From Drechslerella dactyloides (lineage: Eukaryota; Ascomycota; Orbiliomycetes; Orbiliales; Orbiliaceae), in contig JAGTWJ010000011.1 in NCBI GenBank assembly GCA_020064725.1, positions 248,001-312,000 of the forward strand: DNA of 64,000 nucleotides. Reading direction: 5' to 3'. The notes beneath the pieces are model-generated. The model was given only the letters and a program-made list of their open reading frames with translations. It did not search any database and had not been told where the DNA came from. Position 1 is the first letter of the stretch. Each line of letters begins with the position of its first letter. The position numbers and the translations under genes were made by a program. This document shows, in pieces, positions 21,183-33,267 of this stretch.

Positions 21183-23166
21183 TTACCGATCCAGATCCAT
21201 CTCGTCGTCCAAGGGCCATTGTTCTTGCTTGATTCCGCTATATAGCTTGCGCGGCCCATCCTTCACCCGTCTGTAGGCGAGCTTGTACATATTTTCAACA
21301 ACATTGTCAACATCGAAGATACCGGCGCCCAGCCAAACAGCAATCCACCCAGCGACGACCGGGGCCGCTGTTTTTATGATAAGCGGGAGATCCTCAATTA
21401 GCACATCGCACCAGGTTACTCGCTTCGACATTGGGTCCTCGAGCACTTACCGAAGGATGTTCCCGACGCAACACCGACCTGCCAGTCACGATATCGCGCA
21501 AGTTCTTCGGGAGAATTTTCAAGCTCTCTCTTAGCATCGATCTGCAGCTTTGCAACAAGGATACGTCTGGCAGGAGCGGACACATGAACATACCGCGCAT
21601 CCTGGAAGAGGCCTTCGCCAGTCCAATGATTGTACCCGCCAACGACAACAAAGTTCTTCCATTGTTTGCCACCAATCGACGTCGGACGGTCTGGCGGCCT
21701 AAGAATCTGAATCCGTGCTGAGTATCAGTAGCAGATTGCAGCAGCTTTGTCATCGCTATAGTAAGGGAATACCTTATCCTCGTTTCCCGCTGCCACAACA
21801 ATAATCACATTTCCAAGGTCCAGCAATGCTTTTATAAGTCTGTCCTCTATCTCTGCTCTAGCTTTCCCCCACTTGCTCCCGTCGTTGGTCCATTTCCATG
21901 ATATATTTATAATACACGGTTTGTGCATATTATTTTTCCGTATGTGGTCGTATATTTCAAGATATCCCGACAAGGTATTGGCGCCATGATTAATGTTCCT
22001 CTGATCAATCAGCGAGACCATGACGATCTGGGCCTTTTGGGCGACCCCCGTATGCTTTCCGGCAATCTTAGCGGCAACACTAGTACCATGTAACTTAAAT
22101 TTGAAAAGTTTCGGCCCCATCTTCAAATCTGGCTCCCCAGGCAGATGCCCTGGGAATACCCACTCTAATTCGTCGATCTTATCTATTAGTTCCTGTGATC
22201 AAAAGTCTTCAGTTAATCAATTTCGTATCAGAGTGCACTCATGAAAAAGGTGGGCCTCCTGGAACCAAACATAAGCACAACCAGTTGCGGGATGGGGGCC
22301 TACCGGGTGAAAGGGATCGAACCCATGGTCCATAACGTAGACAACCTGCCCTTCCCCAGGATTTTGGTAATGGAAGTAAGGCGAGAGTCGCTTCCAAGAG
22401 GTGGAGTTTATGCGAGTTATTCGCTCAGGAGGTACGGAAATAATCCAGATCTCTGAAAGAGAAGACTTAGTCATAACCACCTCTGCGTCCGTATCTGACC
22501 GTCGTATCATAGGCCAGAGATGATAGCTAGCTATCTGGCGATCCTCATGATTTTCAGTATCTCTATCAATGCCTCCCGTAAGGTTGCTGTCTTCGTCTAG
22601 GGTCCTGTCTAAGATGTCTAGAGTGGATTGCGATGATCTTAAAGGTTCCGTATCATCCGGATTGACAATATACGGGTTGAGAGCTTCGCAATAGAAAGCC
22701 TGCGTCTATTCTGACGAGTTAGTGGACGTGACAAACAGCATAGATATCGCACAAGCTCATTAGATACCGCCGCCTTCCAACTACTGGTGGCGGACTCTTC
22801 ATCGACAATCATACAATTTTTGAATCTGTGGTTTATACTCACTCCTTCCATGAAGTGCGGATATCGAACTCCCGACTCTCCAATCTTTGTGTAAGACCCC
22901 GGGTACCCTTCCATTTGGACCATTACGAGGCCAAGATACGGGCTATAAGATTCGGTGTAGGATAAAGATTTTGGCGCGATAACATGGGGCCTTGTGAAAG
23001 ACTTCAAAATCCCGCGATAACTGTGGTATCCTTTCGCATACCTAGACTTGAGCAAGAAGACACATGTTTCCGATTCTTGTTCCGTAGTCCCCACCTTGTA
23101 GTAATAGTCCATTGCTGAGGCAGAAATCACCCAAGCGGGTAGGAGACCTAGATGTGAAAGTCTCAT
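21183..23166 (-). CDS. Secreted subtilisin-like serine protease (S8)
   Basis: Five exons, approximately 22753-23166, 22225-22699, 21773-22192, 21451-21706 and 21183-21367. The N-terminus (MRLSHLGLLPAWVISASA) is a signal peptide, then a prodomain. The catalytic Asp lies in VVYVMDHGFDP, the His in KLHGTSVAAKIAG, the oxyanion Asn in VVAAGNE, and the Ser in SGTSFAAPVVAG, recreated by the last splice (TTCG|gtaagtg...aaaacag|CGG). All four elements are intact, so it should be an active extracellular endoprotease. It ends about 50 residues after the Ser motif, without extra domains. The exon 2/3 junction is uncertain. The obvious donor at GAGTGC is out of phase, while a weaker GTTTGG donor after TGCAYV is in phase. 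A larger relative lies upstream on the same strand (25058-33267). Confidence 0.8.
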
Positions 23167-25057
23167 ATTCGAGGAACTTACTGTGGCTCAGTGTCGCTCG
23201 CAATGTAGTCATTTGATGCCTAGGATTGGTAGGTTCTTCGTCGCAAAGTCGAAGAAGTCTGAAAGGCGTCCGCCATCTCTTAGTGAAATGAGCCGTCTAC
23301 ACCCTCAATACAGGATTTGAGCTAGATACACACCCTTGGGAAAATTTATCTTTCTTGGATGCGCAAAATTGTGCCAGTCCAACCGATAATCCATTGTAGG
23401 GAGTAATGTCTAGGTCTAGTCTCAAAAACGTTGCGGCACCGATGCGCGATGGACGCAGCTTAGATCAAGGAGACTATGCACGAATCTTTGGAGCGGCTAT
23501 CTTGGGAAATATATCGTATATGTGTATTTCAGCCGCGTCACTTTGAGTGTTCTTGTGTACTAACTTTCGAATTCTATTCCCTGATTCAAGGAAAACTGCG
23601 CGAGGTATCTGGGTCAATCATCAGTCCCTGTGTATGTGCGTATTGGGCAAGTAAGCCATCTATATGACGACCACTGGACCGAGATAGCAAGTCCGCCCTT
23701 ATTGCTATCCTTCTTTGCTTAAAGCCGATCTTCTTGCTTAAAGCCGATCTTCTTGCTTCACCCCGTGTAGAGCCCTGCTACCAGTCCTGCTAAGCAGGGC
23801 CTGTCAGGATTGCGAGACGGATAAAACAAGCCCCGGATCTACAGAGGGTTTGCACAGAATGGTTGTTACATTGATTCCAAAGAATTAAGTTTCGGCACAA
23901 GCGTACGTACATACAATGTTGGGTTGCTGGTATGGTTCGCTTATGTCATCTAGCTTGCAGGACAGTCAGCGCCCGCCCGACCTTGCTTCGAACATTGCCG
24001 TCGAAACTACGAAAGACTGGCATTGATGGTATCTATTGCATCTCGAGCGCTCGAGTATCGCTGTGTTAGACCATCTTTTGAATACCAACGTTATTGGTTC
24101 AGTGTGCGCACAGTAAAGATTATGTGTGGCTTGGCATATACGATCTACGGAAAATAACTAGGCATGCCATGTTATGTCAAATTGCACTCAGTCATGAGTT
24201 TAAGCAGTGCCTCTCACAGCAACAGTAAACTGTGGCTGAGCTCTACCGCTGCGACGAAACTTCAAAGAGTTAGCGGCGTTGTGGCAGTGGGTGTCATAAT
24301 CAGCCCCGCCTCACTCGTCTCATGTTGGAATGAATTCGGCCCAGAAAACTGCTCAAGCCCAGACGTCGGAAACGTGGGTGTGAGGATAGATACCCAAATG
24401 CGACGAAAAGCTAGGGAGCCGATTCATTTTACGATATTCGATCAATCCTGTCCTGCTCCGCATTGACTAATTTGGGACCTGATTATATCCCGAAATATGC
24501 GCATTACCTTCGTGTGATCCTACGGACATGTTTACCGAACCCTGAAAGATCTTGGAATTATCAGCACATAATGCAGACGAGCCATTGCCCCATGGTTTAG
24601 CCTACCGGAGGTCTCATGCTCGTAGACCCTGGCAAAATAGTCCACACCATGCTTTATGTTTGCTCACAATGATTTGGGCCGGGCCACGGCGCAATTGGTC
24701 AGTTAGCCATCATAAATTACGTTACAAGTGGCGTATATAAGCTAGCAACTGGCTTCGTTGCCATATATCATTTCATTCATTCCATTATTTGATCCATCGT
24801 CTGTGTATTGTGAGTTTCTACAATGAAGCCCAAAACTCACTTCATCTTTCTGTCTACCACCCGACATGTATCAAGCTAGACTACAAGACCGCTGTGAGTT
24901 GATAATTAACGTCTAGAAACCATCAAAACAAATCCAAGTGATATTTGCCGGAGTTCAGCTATGTACAGTGCATGCATTATATAAAAAAAGCTTGATGGTA
25001 CCAGCAAATGCAACGACAACGCCGTAAATAGATGTTACTTTCGATTTTAGAGCGCAA
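23167..25057. other. Intergenic stretch between two subtilase genes
   Basis: No gene is supported. A 19-bp tandem repeat lies at 23715-23758. A clean TATATAAG at 24734-24741, followed by a pyrimidine-rich leader and ATG at 24823 (MKPKTHFIFLSTT, then a stop after 18 codons), looks like an orphan promoter facing right, perhaps of a lost gene. Confidence 0.4.
23715..23758. repeat. 19-bp tandem repeat, 2.3 copies
   Basis: The unit TTGCTTAAAGCCGATCTTC is present twice without a mismatch (23715-23733, 23734-23752), followed by a partial third copy. Confidence 0.85.
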
Positions 25058-28000
25058 TTACCTCGAAGCACCTTGTGGCAGTTCCATCTCCACATTCGGC
25101 TTCGCTTGACATGCGACATCCCTCAGACCACTAACACCTCGTATAGCGCGGGTCGCACACCTACTGCGGTCTATTCTACTTTGATACTCGGCTGCCCACT
25201 CCACTGTGCCGTTTCTATTGTCATCCATTCCGTAGGAAAACTGCCATCCTTCCATGTCCATCTCGCATTCCTTCTCAATTTGCCTATACAGCGCCATTCC
25301 GTTATCAGCATCTAAGAAACCATATCCAGTCATCCGGAACGTGAAAGGTCCCGCATGTGTAGTGTTAGTGTAGATGCAGTCCGCTATTTTTGCCCGCCGG
25401 GCAGGCACACGGCCCGTTCTTGGTCGAATACTCCATTGTGCACCATCGCCTTCCGTCCTTCCACCACCTTTCCAGTTAAGCGGATTTTCAAGCATATTGT
25501 TATCACATCCGTCGATAATTTTCCTCCGAAGATGTTTGATACAAGCATGCTTGTCGGGTCGTCTCCCAGAACCCCAGACAACACTGAGCTCGACCTCGTT
25601 GAGAGTTTGACCAAAACTTTCCATCCAGAATTCGCCATACCTCGTTTGTGACTCCAGCTGCGGGCAAAAGTGCTGTTCAATGTGTTCTCGTATTATCTCC
25701 GCATTGAGGTAGCGGTGGCTGCCAAGTCCGTAGCAGCTGCCTTGCTTGAATCCGACGCCTGATTTGGAGGGGGGAGGCTGCATTAGTGCGGAGCCCACGA
25801 TCTGAATTGTGATCGTCTTCACGGTTGTTCGACACATGGTCGGCGAACCTGGTGCCAAAGGCGCAGAACTCCTGGTATTTAATGCAGTCTTGGCTGCTCC
25901 AGCATAGGCTTTTGGAGCTTCAAATCTAGGACGCAGCCTAGCAAAGCCCGGAGCTAACGTAGACACCACGGTTTCTTTCACTGTCTCCGTTATAGTAACC
26001 GGGTCAGGCGCTGGGCAGCTTTGTGTAATCGTTATTACGCCTGTTTTCGCAGCGTCGGATTCTCCCTCCGCCATGAACCTGGTTGAGTGACTTGTTACCG
26101 TTACGACGATAACCGTATCACCGTCCGAATTAACGACAGGCGGAAATCCACTCTTTGATATTGTTCTCGTCGTCGGACTGCGGGTAGAGTGGTGTATTAT
26201 GCTGGTGACAGAAATGGGTAGCGAAACTGTCTTAGTGGGTCCGGTTTCAACTGTTTCATACGTTTTGTTTGTGATCGATATCGGCAGTGTTTTGGTCGAA
26301 ACCCGACCCGATATGATGCTGTAGCCAGTTACGCTCTCTATGGATATCGGGCGTGTAACTGTAACTACTTGTCCAAATCTATAGGACGTTATCGTGTTGA
26401 ATACTTCTGATACTGGCACAGTCTGTGTCAGAATCCGTCCCGATACGGTGCTGTGATCCGTTACAGTTTGTACGGATATCGGCTGCACAGCGGTAACGAT
26501 TGGTTTGAATTTGAGAGACGTGTGCATGTTGCTAACCTCCATGATCGACCGAGTCTCTGTTAAGGGCTCCTCCTCGGTAGTCGTCCTGAGGTGTGTTATG
26601 TTTTGTATCGTGATCGGTGACATGACAGTCACCACAGGCTTGAATTCAACCGAGGTATGGGTTACGAATACTTCTGATACCCGCGAACCAGTTGAGTTTA
26701 TCGATCTTAATGTTGAGAAGTGCGGGTTCGTTGCATCGGATATTGGCAGTGTATCGGCTATTGTGGTTCCGAAATGCTTAGACGTACGGGTCGCTTCCAC
26801 CACACGCGTCATGTTGATAGCACCGGCGGGCAAAGTCACCGTTAGCTGTTCTCCGGTCCTGAACGATGTGTGTGTCTCGTAGACAATCTGGATCGGCAAT
26901 TTTCTAGTCGCAACTGGCACCGTTCCAATTGAGGTGTCCGTTACAGTTAGATACTCGACTGGTGACGTTTCAATGATTATCGCTCTCGTTTTGTTCGTAC
27001 TATACGTCTCCGAGACGACGTTGACAGGTAACGTTTGGGTAACTGTTCCGCCCCAACGAGATTCCGTATGAGTCTGGGAGACTATAATGGTACTATTATA
27101 GCCACTGCTAGAGCTTAAGCTCTTCGTCGCTTTCTTTGTTCTCTGAATCCTTGTGGTCGACCATTCCGTTGACACAATAGTTATATTCTGAGTGACTGTT
27201 ACTGTTTCTTTGTCTTTACTGGAGCTTGACGTCCATTCGCTGGTACTGGTGGTATTTTCGGCGCTTATGGTTGGAAAGCTGCTAGTCCAGCTAGTCCAAG
27301 TAGTATTGCCAGCACTGGATATAGACGAAGTGGTGACCGTAGTAGATGTTGTAGATGCCGAAATGCTAGTCTTTGAAGTACTTTGTCTGCTGTCTGAAGA
27401 CTTCCGGCTTCGGTGCTGGGTACTGCTGCTGTAGCTAAGTACTACTGTTACATTCCTGTCACGGGTCACAGTACTAAGTACGGTGAGAGTCTCCGTAGGT
27501 CTGATCGTGCCACCAAGATACGTTGTACTATTGCGGAAAGATGTCACCGTCGAGCTGCTCTCCGACGCGGATCGAGGCCTGCTGGATGTCGATGAAGGAC
27601 TATCCGTATGTGTGGACGATAATGTCGAAAATATGGTACTGTTTCTTCCCTGGGAGCTAGTCGAGCTAACAAGTGAGCTCCGTGAGCTTGTTGCCTCGGT
27701 TGACGTGGACTCCCCCTCTGAGGTACTCGTCTGGGACGGCTCCTCAGATTGCGAAGACGAAGTAAACGTCTCAGAAGACTCGGATTTCGAAGATGTTGTC
27801 ACAGTTGACGTTGCTTCAGATTGTGAATCAGTTGCTGTAGAAGAGGTTATTGACTCAGATTGCGATGTAGCGGTATCGGTAGAAGTCGTCAGTCCTTCCG
27901 TCGATTCTGTTGTGGAACTAGAGCTCTCAGTAGTGGTAGCAGTGACTGTGTTAGTTTCGGTAGAGGCTTGAGTAGTTGTCTTCGTCTCTGTCTCCGTTTC

Positions 28001-31000
28001 TGTTTCCGTCTCCGTCTTTGTCTCCGTTTTGGTCTCCGTTTTTGTTGCAGTCTTCGTTATGGTCTTGGTTTTTTGCCCAGGCCGGTCTGGCAGATCATCG
28101 AACAGATTCTTCAATGGGTTGTCGAAGATATTTTTCACTGTGTCGCTAAGCAGATTTTCCATTGGCTTATTGAGGATGTCTTTTATCGGATTGTCGAATA
28201 AGTCTCCCAGAGGATTTTTTAAGAAATCTCCGGCCGGGTTGTTCCCAAGTAAATCCTCAACCGAGTTTGTGAGGAGATCTTTCACCGGCTTTGTCGCTAG
28301 ATCTAGTGGCGATTTATCCAAGATATCTTTGACTTTGCCTGGTAGGAGATCCGCCACTGGGCTGTCGACGATATTTGACAGAGCCTTAGGTAGCAAGTCC
28401 TTTACAGGACCAGTAAGTGCATCTCCCAGTCCTTTAGGTAGCAAGTTGCCGACAGTCTTGTCTAGTACCTTCGTGACAGACTTAGGGAGTACCTTCTTGA
28501 CGGACTCAGGCAGTATGTTTGTTAGCGTCTCACCCAATAAACTGCTTACAGGGTTCGGTAGAAGATCATTCATGCTGTTGCCCAGAATACTTTTCAACGG
28601 GCCAGGCAGTAAATCCTTCACGGGGCCGCCCAGCATGTCCGTCACCGGACCAGGTAGTAGGTTCTTGATACCACTGTTTAGTAGGCTCGCCGCAGGGCCG
28701 CCCAATAATTTGCCCAGAGGACTTTTGAAGACATCCTTAGCTCCACCGCCAAGTAGGCTTGTGATCGGATTTTTAAAGACTGCTTTCCCTATGCCACCGA
28801 ACAGGTTTTTGAGTGCACTACCGAATGTCTTCTTTGCTGGCTTGCTGAAGTTGTCTTTCACCGGTCTGTCCAGGATATCGAGAGGTTTGTCTTCTCCTCC
28901 TCCACCACCTCCTCTGCTACCACCACCACCACCACCACCACCTCCTCCTCCTCCTCCTCCTCCTCCTCCTCCTCCTCCTCCTCCTCCTCCTCCTCCTCCT
29001 CCACTGCTACCGCCGCCGCCGTTTCGACCACCGCCTCCAAACCCGCCACCGACGACGCCGCCTACTACCCCGAATACTTCTCCCGGTAACGATATCTCAC
29101 CGCTGACAACGGTTGCGGGGAAGGTCTGGATCAACGTCATCGGTTTTGAGTCATCTCCGGTAGCAACGAAGGTCTCAACGGCTGCAGGCCGGGTGAAAAA
29201 TGTTGTCACAGTCCTAGCCGGCTGACTAGTCAGGGTTCTTTGAAATCCCGCTGCGACAAGAGCCGCAATCTCGGCGTCATCTGCCGTAGCCGGGATGACA
29301 ATAGTTATGTTGCCGTCACTGGTGGTCGAAGTCGGGACCTCAGTCGTCATGCTGACCTCATCAGATAATCGAGTCCCAGTAGTAGCAGTCATGGAAGGAG
29401 TCGAGATTTCATTCGACGTTGTAGTTACGTCCTCAGTGCTTAAGGGAGGATCGCCCTCACGGGTCGACCCTGTTGTTGTAACTTCAGCTGCTGTATTTGA
29501 ATTATCTTCAGAGGTGACATTTGTCGTTCCTGTGGAAGCCTCTTCGGTAGAGGTCTCAGCTGACTCTTGTTCAGACGTTGAGGTTTCTCTTTCCGTTGGA
29601 ATATCGCTGTCTTGCGTTAGTGAGCCTTTCGGTGTTGTCTTTCCTGTAGTTTCGGTAAAACCGGTTGTGGAGGACCCATGTTGCTCAGACCCAGAGGTTG
29701 TCTCGTGTCTATTCCTGCTAGAATTGTCGGTGGATTGATTACCTTGTCCTGAGCTAGATCCGGTCTCTGAATCGTCGGATCGCGAATGTGGGGGTTTGCT
29801 CCTAGTAGGGTGCGAAGTTGATGTAATTTGAGAGTCTGTGTCGCTGACGTCTCTCGTGTTTGTGGCGGTCGAACGTGTTTTCGACAAGCTCGTTGTATTC
29901 TTATTCTCAGTATTAGATGTGTTGGATATAGAATCCGTCGATCTACTCCTTCGCTCGGAACTTGCAGATGATGCATCTTTGTCGATAGTGCTCTCTGCTG
30001 CGTCTGTAGTTGTGGAAGATGTGCGCGTTCTTGAGCGTCTCGCGTGATCACTGCTTTGAACAATAGTCGCATCTGTTGTGGGACTTTGCGACTCATCCCC
30101 TCGCACAAGACTTTCCGTTGACGAGTTCGCCTCATGCTCACTCGTGGTTTTCGTCGCTGCTAGCGACGGCCTCGTCCTCGAGTTGTTCGCTGACCCATTA
30201 GATTCCTCGGCCGTTCTATGCAGTGACTCTGTTGTAGTGAGTCTCGAACTGCCTTTGCGCCCGGTACTTATGGTGGGATGTGTATCTGTATCAGCGTTAC
30301 GATCTCGACTTTTAGTATCCAGAGACTCTGAAGGCGTCGTTCGGTGCTTCTGCTGCTTTTCACTTGCTGTGGCGAAGTCTGAGTTGGTTGTGCTCTCGAC
30401 ATGCTTGAGCTTGTGTGTTCCGGAAGAGTCAGAGGTATCCTTGCCCTTTGAAACTTGCGCTGCTGAGTCGTCAATGTTCTTAGGCTTTCCTGTCTGAACA
30501 AATTTGTTTTGAGATGTGCTCGGGTCTTCCTCGCCGCTGATAGAGCTGCGGTGACGGGATTTATTGGCATCGGGCCCTTCCCTGGACTTTCGAGAGCCGG
30601 TAGCCGTAGTGACGCTTGTGGGTTCTCGGTGGCCGGGAGCAGGCGTTTGGGTAGCATCAGAAGCACCATTATGACTGCTCGTCACCCGCTTCTCGGTTCG
30701 CGTTTCGGTCCTCGACTGCATCTCTGAGGGGTCCCTTGATGTTATTCTAATTCTAGTTTTGGGGTCCGATTCACTGATTCCATCGTCTGTCTTGGTCGCT
30801 TCGGACTCCGAATCACCTAGAGTAGTGTGATGCCTGGACGAGACATGGATCTCCTTGCTCTTGTCACTGCCATCTGATTTGGGCCTGGACCGATGCTTAG
30901 ACCAAGATTCTCCATCGGATTTAGACTCGTTCTTGGATTTGGTTTTAGACACGGGTTTGAACTCGGCGCTCGATTCGGGCTTCGACCCCGACTTCGATTT

Positions 31001-33267
31001 CGATTCCTTTTCTGTTGCCACCTTCTCAGATTTGGATTCCTCTGTTTCCGATTTCTTCGGTTTAGATTCCTTGTCTTCTTTGGACCCCTCCGACTTCTTC
31101 CCCGATTTCTCCTTCGACTTCTCTTTTAATCCCTTCGATTTCTTTTTCGGCTTCTTCTTCGGCTTCTTTGGATCTGATTTTGACCGCCCTTCAGGCAGAT
31201 CTTCGTCGTCACCGTTCCCGTCCTTCTTCAACCCAGCCAGTTCCGTTGCCTTGGGATCCATATCTTCATCGCTTGTTGCTATCTTGCCGGTTGTTTGGGA
31301 ATCGTCGGAGCCTCTGGAGACTCCAACAACTGGAACAAGTTTAGTGGCCTTTTCGCGATCCCCATGCCCAAAATTACCGGTGGCCACAGTGGTATGCATG
31401 GAGTCTCCAAATGCATAGTTTGGCCCCGCTGGAACAGTACCCGTTGGGACCGGTACAGGAGCCTTGCCACTTACGCCCCATAGATCGTTCAGCTGCCTCG
31501 CATGGAGTGCTGGTCCGTCATAAATGAGAGGGGCTATTGTGGCCGAGTCGTCCGACTTCCTGTGCATTCTGCCGTCTTGCTCGGTTCTCTCAGTGCAGCT
31601 ATACGAATTAACATTTTCGCCATTCCATACAACGGGTGTGCTTAGATTTCTCTTTGGGATAGGCTGGTCTACGGGACCACGTGTGCCGTCTTCACGACTA
31701 TATGCTAGCCGGGTAAGTAGCTCTCTTGCTTCATCAGGTGATGCTCCGTTCCCCAAATAGTAGGCAAGCAGGCCGGATACTCTTGCAGGTGCTATGACGA
31801 ACTGCAATTAGCGCTTCTGTCGAGATATAATTTTGTTATTTAGGAGCAATTGCGTGAGAATTACCATATGAGTCTCCTCTTGTGAGTCTGTAGTCAATAT
31901 TCGATCTCCCAACAGGCGACAGGATGTTGACGGCAGGAGCGAATATTCTGGTGTTACTATCGTATTCTGATATTCTGCGGCCGTATCTGTCGACTCCACC
32001 GACGGAAATAAATTTGGAGAGCGAGCCTGCCCAGAGAGCAGGATACCCACTTATGATGCCCTGCACAACGATCAATCCACAGTACTTATCTCGACTCCCT
32101 AGTGGTGGGTTGTATGCTTACCCTCCTGACAGTGGCAGCTCTGCACACTAATATTACGTTTGGGAGATCATGCAGGGCTGTTATGATGTCCAGAAAAGCA
32201 CCGTACAGCTTATTATCCCGTACTTCTTTATTATCATCCACGGTCCAAGAGAAATTGACGATTATGTTGTCTTCACCCTTTCTCCTTATAGAGCTATAGG
32301 TTTCGACTAGGGCCGAAATCGCATGGAGAAGAGTGAATCGTCCCCTCAGGTCTCTTTGGCGAACGATAACAATATTCGAGTTCTCAACGACGCCCAAGTT
32401 TTGGCCGGCTATCGACGCCAGGACTCCGGTTCCATGTCCGTCGGGATGAGCATCATTCCGCTGTCCGGTTGCAGGGAAAGGCCCGGCCCAGATCCACTCG
32501 TTTACTAGGTTCCTCGCCCGTAGGGTATCAAATTCCTGGCGGCGACATCGCTGATTAGCTCTCTTCATCACATGCTAACAGGGCGGCCCACCTTGTGATT
32601 GACGTTTGCACCACTGTCGATAATGTATATAGTTGTGCCTCGTCCCGAAGACTTGCGGTAGTGGTAACTGGAATAAGAAGGCTGGTGTCCAGGTGGCGTC
32701 GATAGCGTGCTGAGATCCCATCGCGCGGGTCTATTGGCTAGCGGATCCCCTGTTGCACAATCTAGAGTCGCGTTGAAGGTTTTGTTGTTGCTGTCCAGCA
32801 GCTGTATGCTCGGTTGATAACGCTCGATTTCAACCTCGGCGTCGACAATTTCCAGCTCCTCAGTGTACGCGGCAAATATATCATACTATGTAAAAATTTA
32901 GCCTCGAGATACTTTGGTCGCACTCTAGAAAGACCTGCGCTTATAGTCATGTCTGGATCCTGGGGCTCACATTGGACGCGAACTCTCGTCGCAACGCATC
33001 CGCTTCCTTCTCCGCCTGAAAGACATAGAAAAGGGTTCCCAAATCTGCCGCAGCCGCCTTGTGTTGAAATACATCGTTCGCGTCGATATCTGAAATAGCT
33101 TTCGCAAATGCATTATTGAAGCTTGTATGCCTTCGATATTCCTTTTTGATAAGAACGTACCAGATGGGCGCTTCCCCGACGGCCAGTGGTGGGAATGCTT
33201 CGCAGAAATGAGAAAGTATTAACAGCAGATGGGACAGATGAAGGAAAGCTGATATCGAAACTCGCAT
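25058..33267 (-). CDS. Giant subtilase-like secreted mosaic protein
   Basis: Five phase-consistent exons (32971-33267, 32592-32885, 32122-32535, 31865-32060, 25058-31791) give 2644 residues. Signal peptide MRVSISAFLHLSHLLLIL and a prodomain come first. A subtilase core follows: Asp in IYIIDSGANVNH (about 189), His231 in HPDGHGTG, and Ser399 in RGDSYAPARVSG formed across the last splice. Where VVxAAGN is expected the protein reads VILVCRAAT, so the oxyanion Asn is missing, and GTS is GDS; it may be inactive. After residue 450: a Lys/Glu/Ser-rich tract, a long Ser/Thr mucin-like region, poly-Gly (about 1321-1366), an array of 32 octapeptides (1376-1632), Thr/Glu and Ser/Thr linkers, beta-type repeats (about 1965-2300), and a C-terminal extracellular domain (2385-2644) with GSCYGLGSHRYLN and WKGGG motifs, common in fungal secreted proteins. 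Likely surface- or wall-bound. Splitting into two genes is the main alternative. Confidence 0.75.
28097..28867 (-). repeat. Array of 32 octapeptide (24-nt) repeats in CDS
   Basis: Reading the minus strand, residues 1376-1632 of the giant protein fall into 32 consecutive 8-residue units plus a single inserted residue (257 = 32 x 8 + 1). The consensus is close to [GNK]-P-h-K-D-L-L-[PGD], with units such as GPVKDLLP, NPVSSLLG, KPVKDLLT and NPLKNLFD. The units are diverged in DNA, so this is an old array under protein-level constraint rather than a fresh minisatellite. Confidence 0.85.
28920..29002. repeat. ACC/CCT trinucleotide tract (poly-Gly coding)
   Basis: A run of ACC units followed by about 20 CCT units on the plus strand encodes poly-Gly on the minus strand. 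It is uninterrupted, so length polymorphism is expected. It also opens a long poly-Pro frame on the other strand. Confidence 0.9.

Noticed and set aside
27483..27971. Plus-strand Val/Asp/Ser frame
   Set aside because: Antisense of the Ser/Thr-rich linker; no independent support.
28029..29225. 398-codon plus-strand frame with a long poly-Pro run
   Set aside because: It is the antisense shadow of the octapeptide array and poly-Gly tract of the giant subtilase; codon structure follows the minus strand.
30855..31418. Plus-strand Asp/Ser/Phe-rich frame
   Set aside because: Complement of the Lys/Glu/Ser-rich segment of the minus-strand gene; the composition mirrors it.
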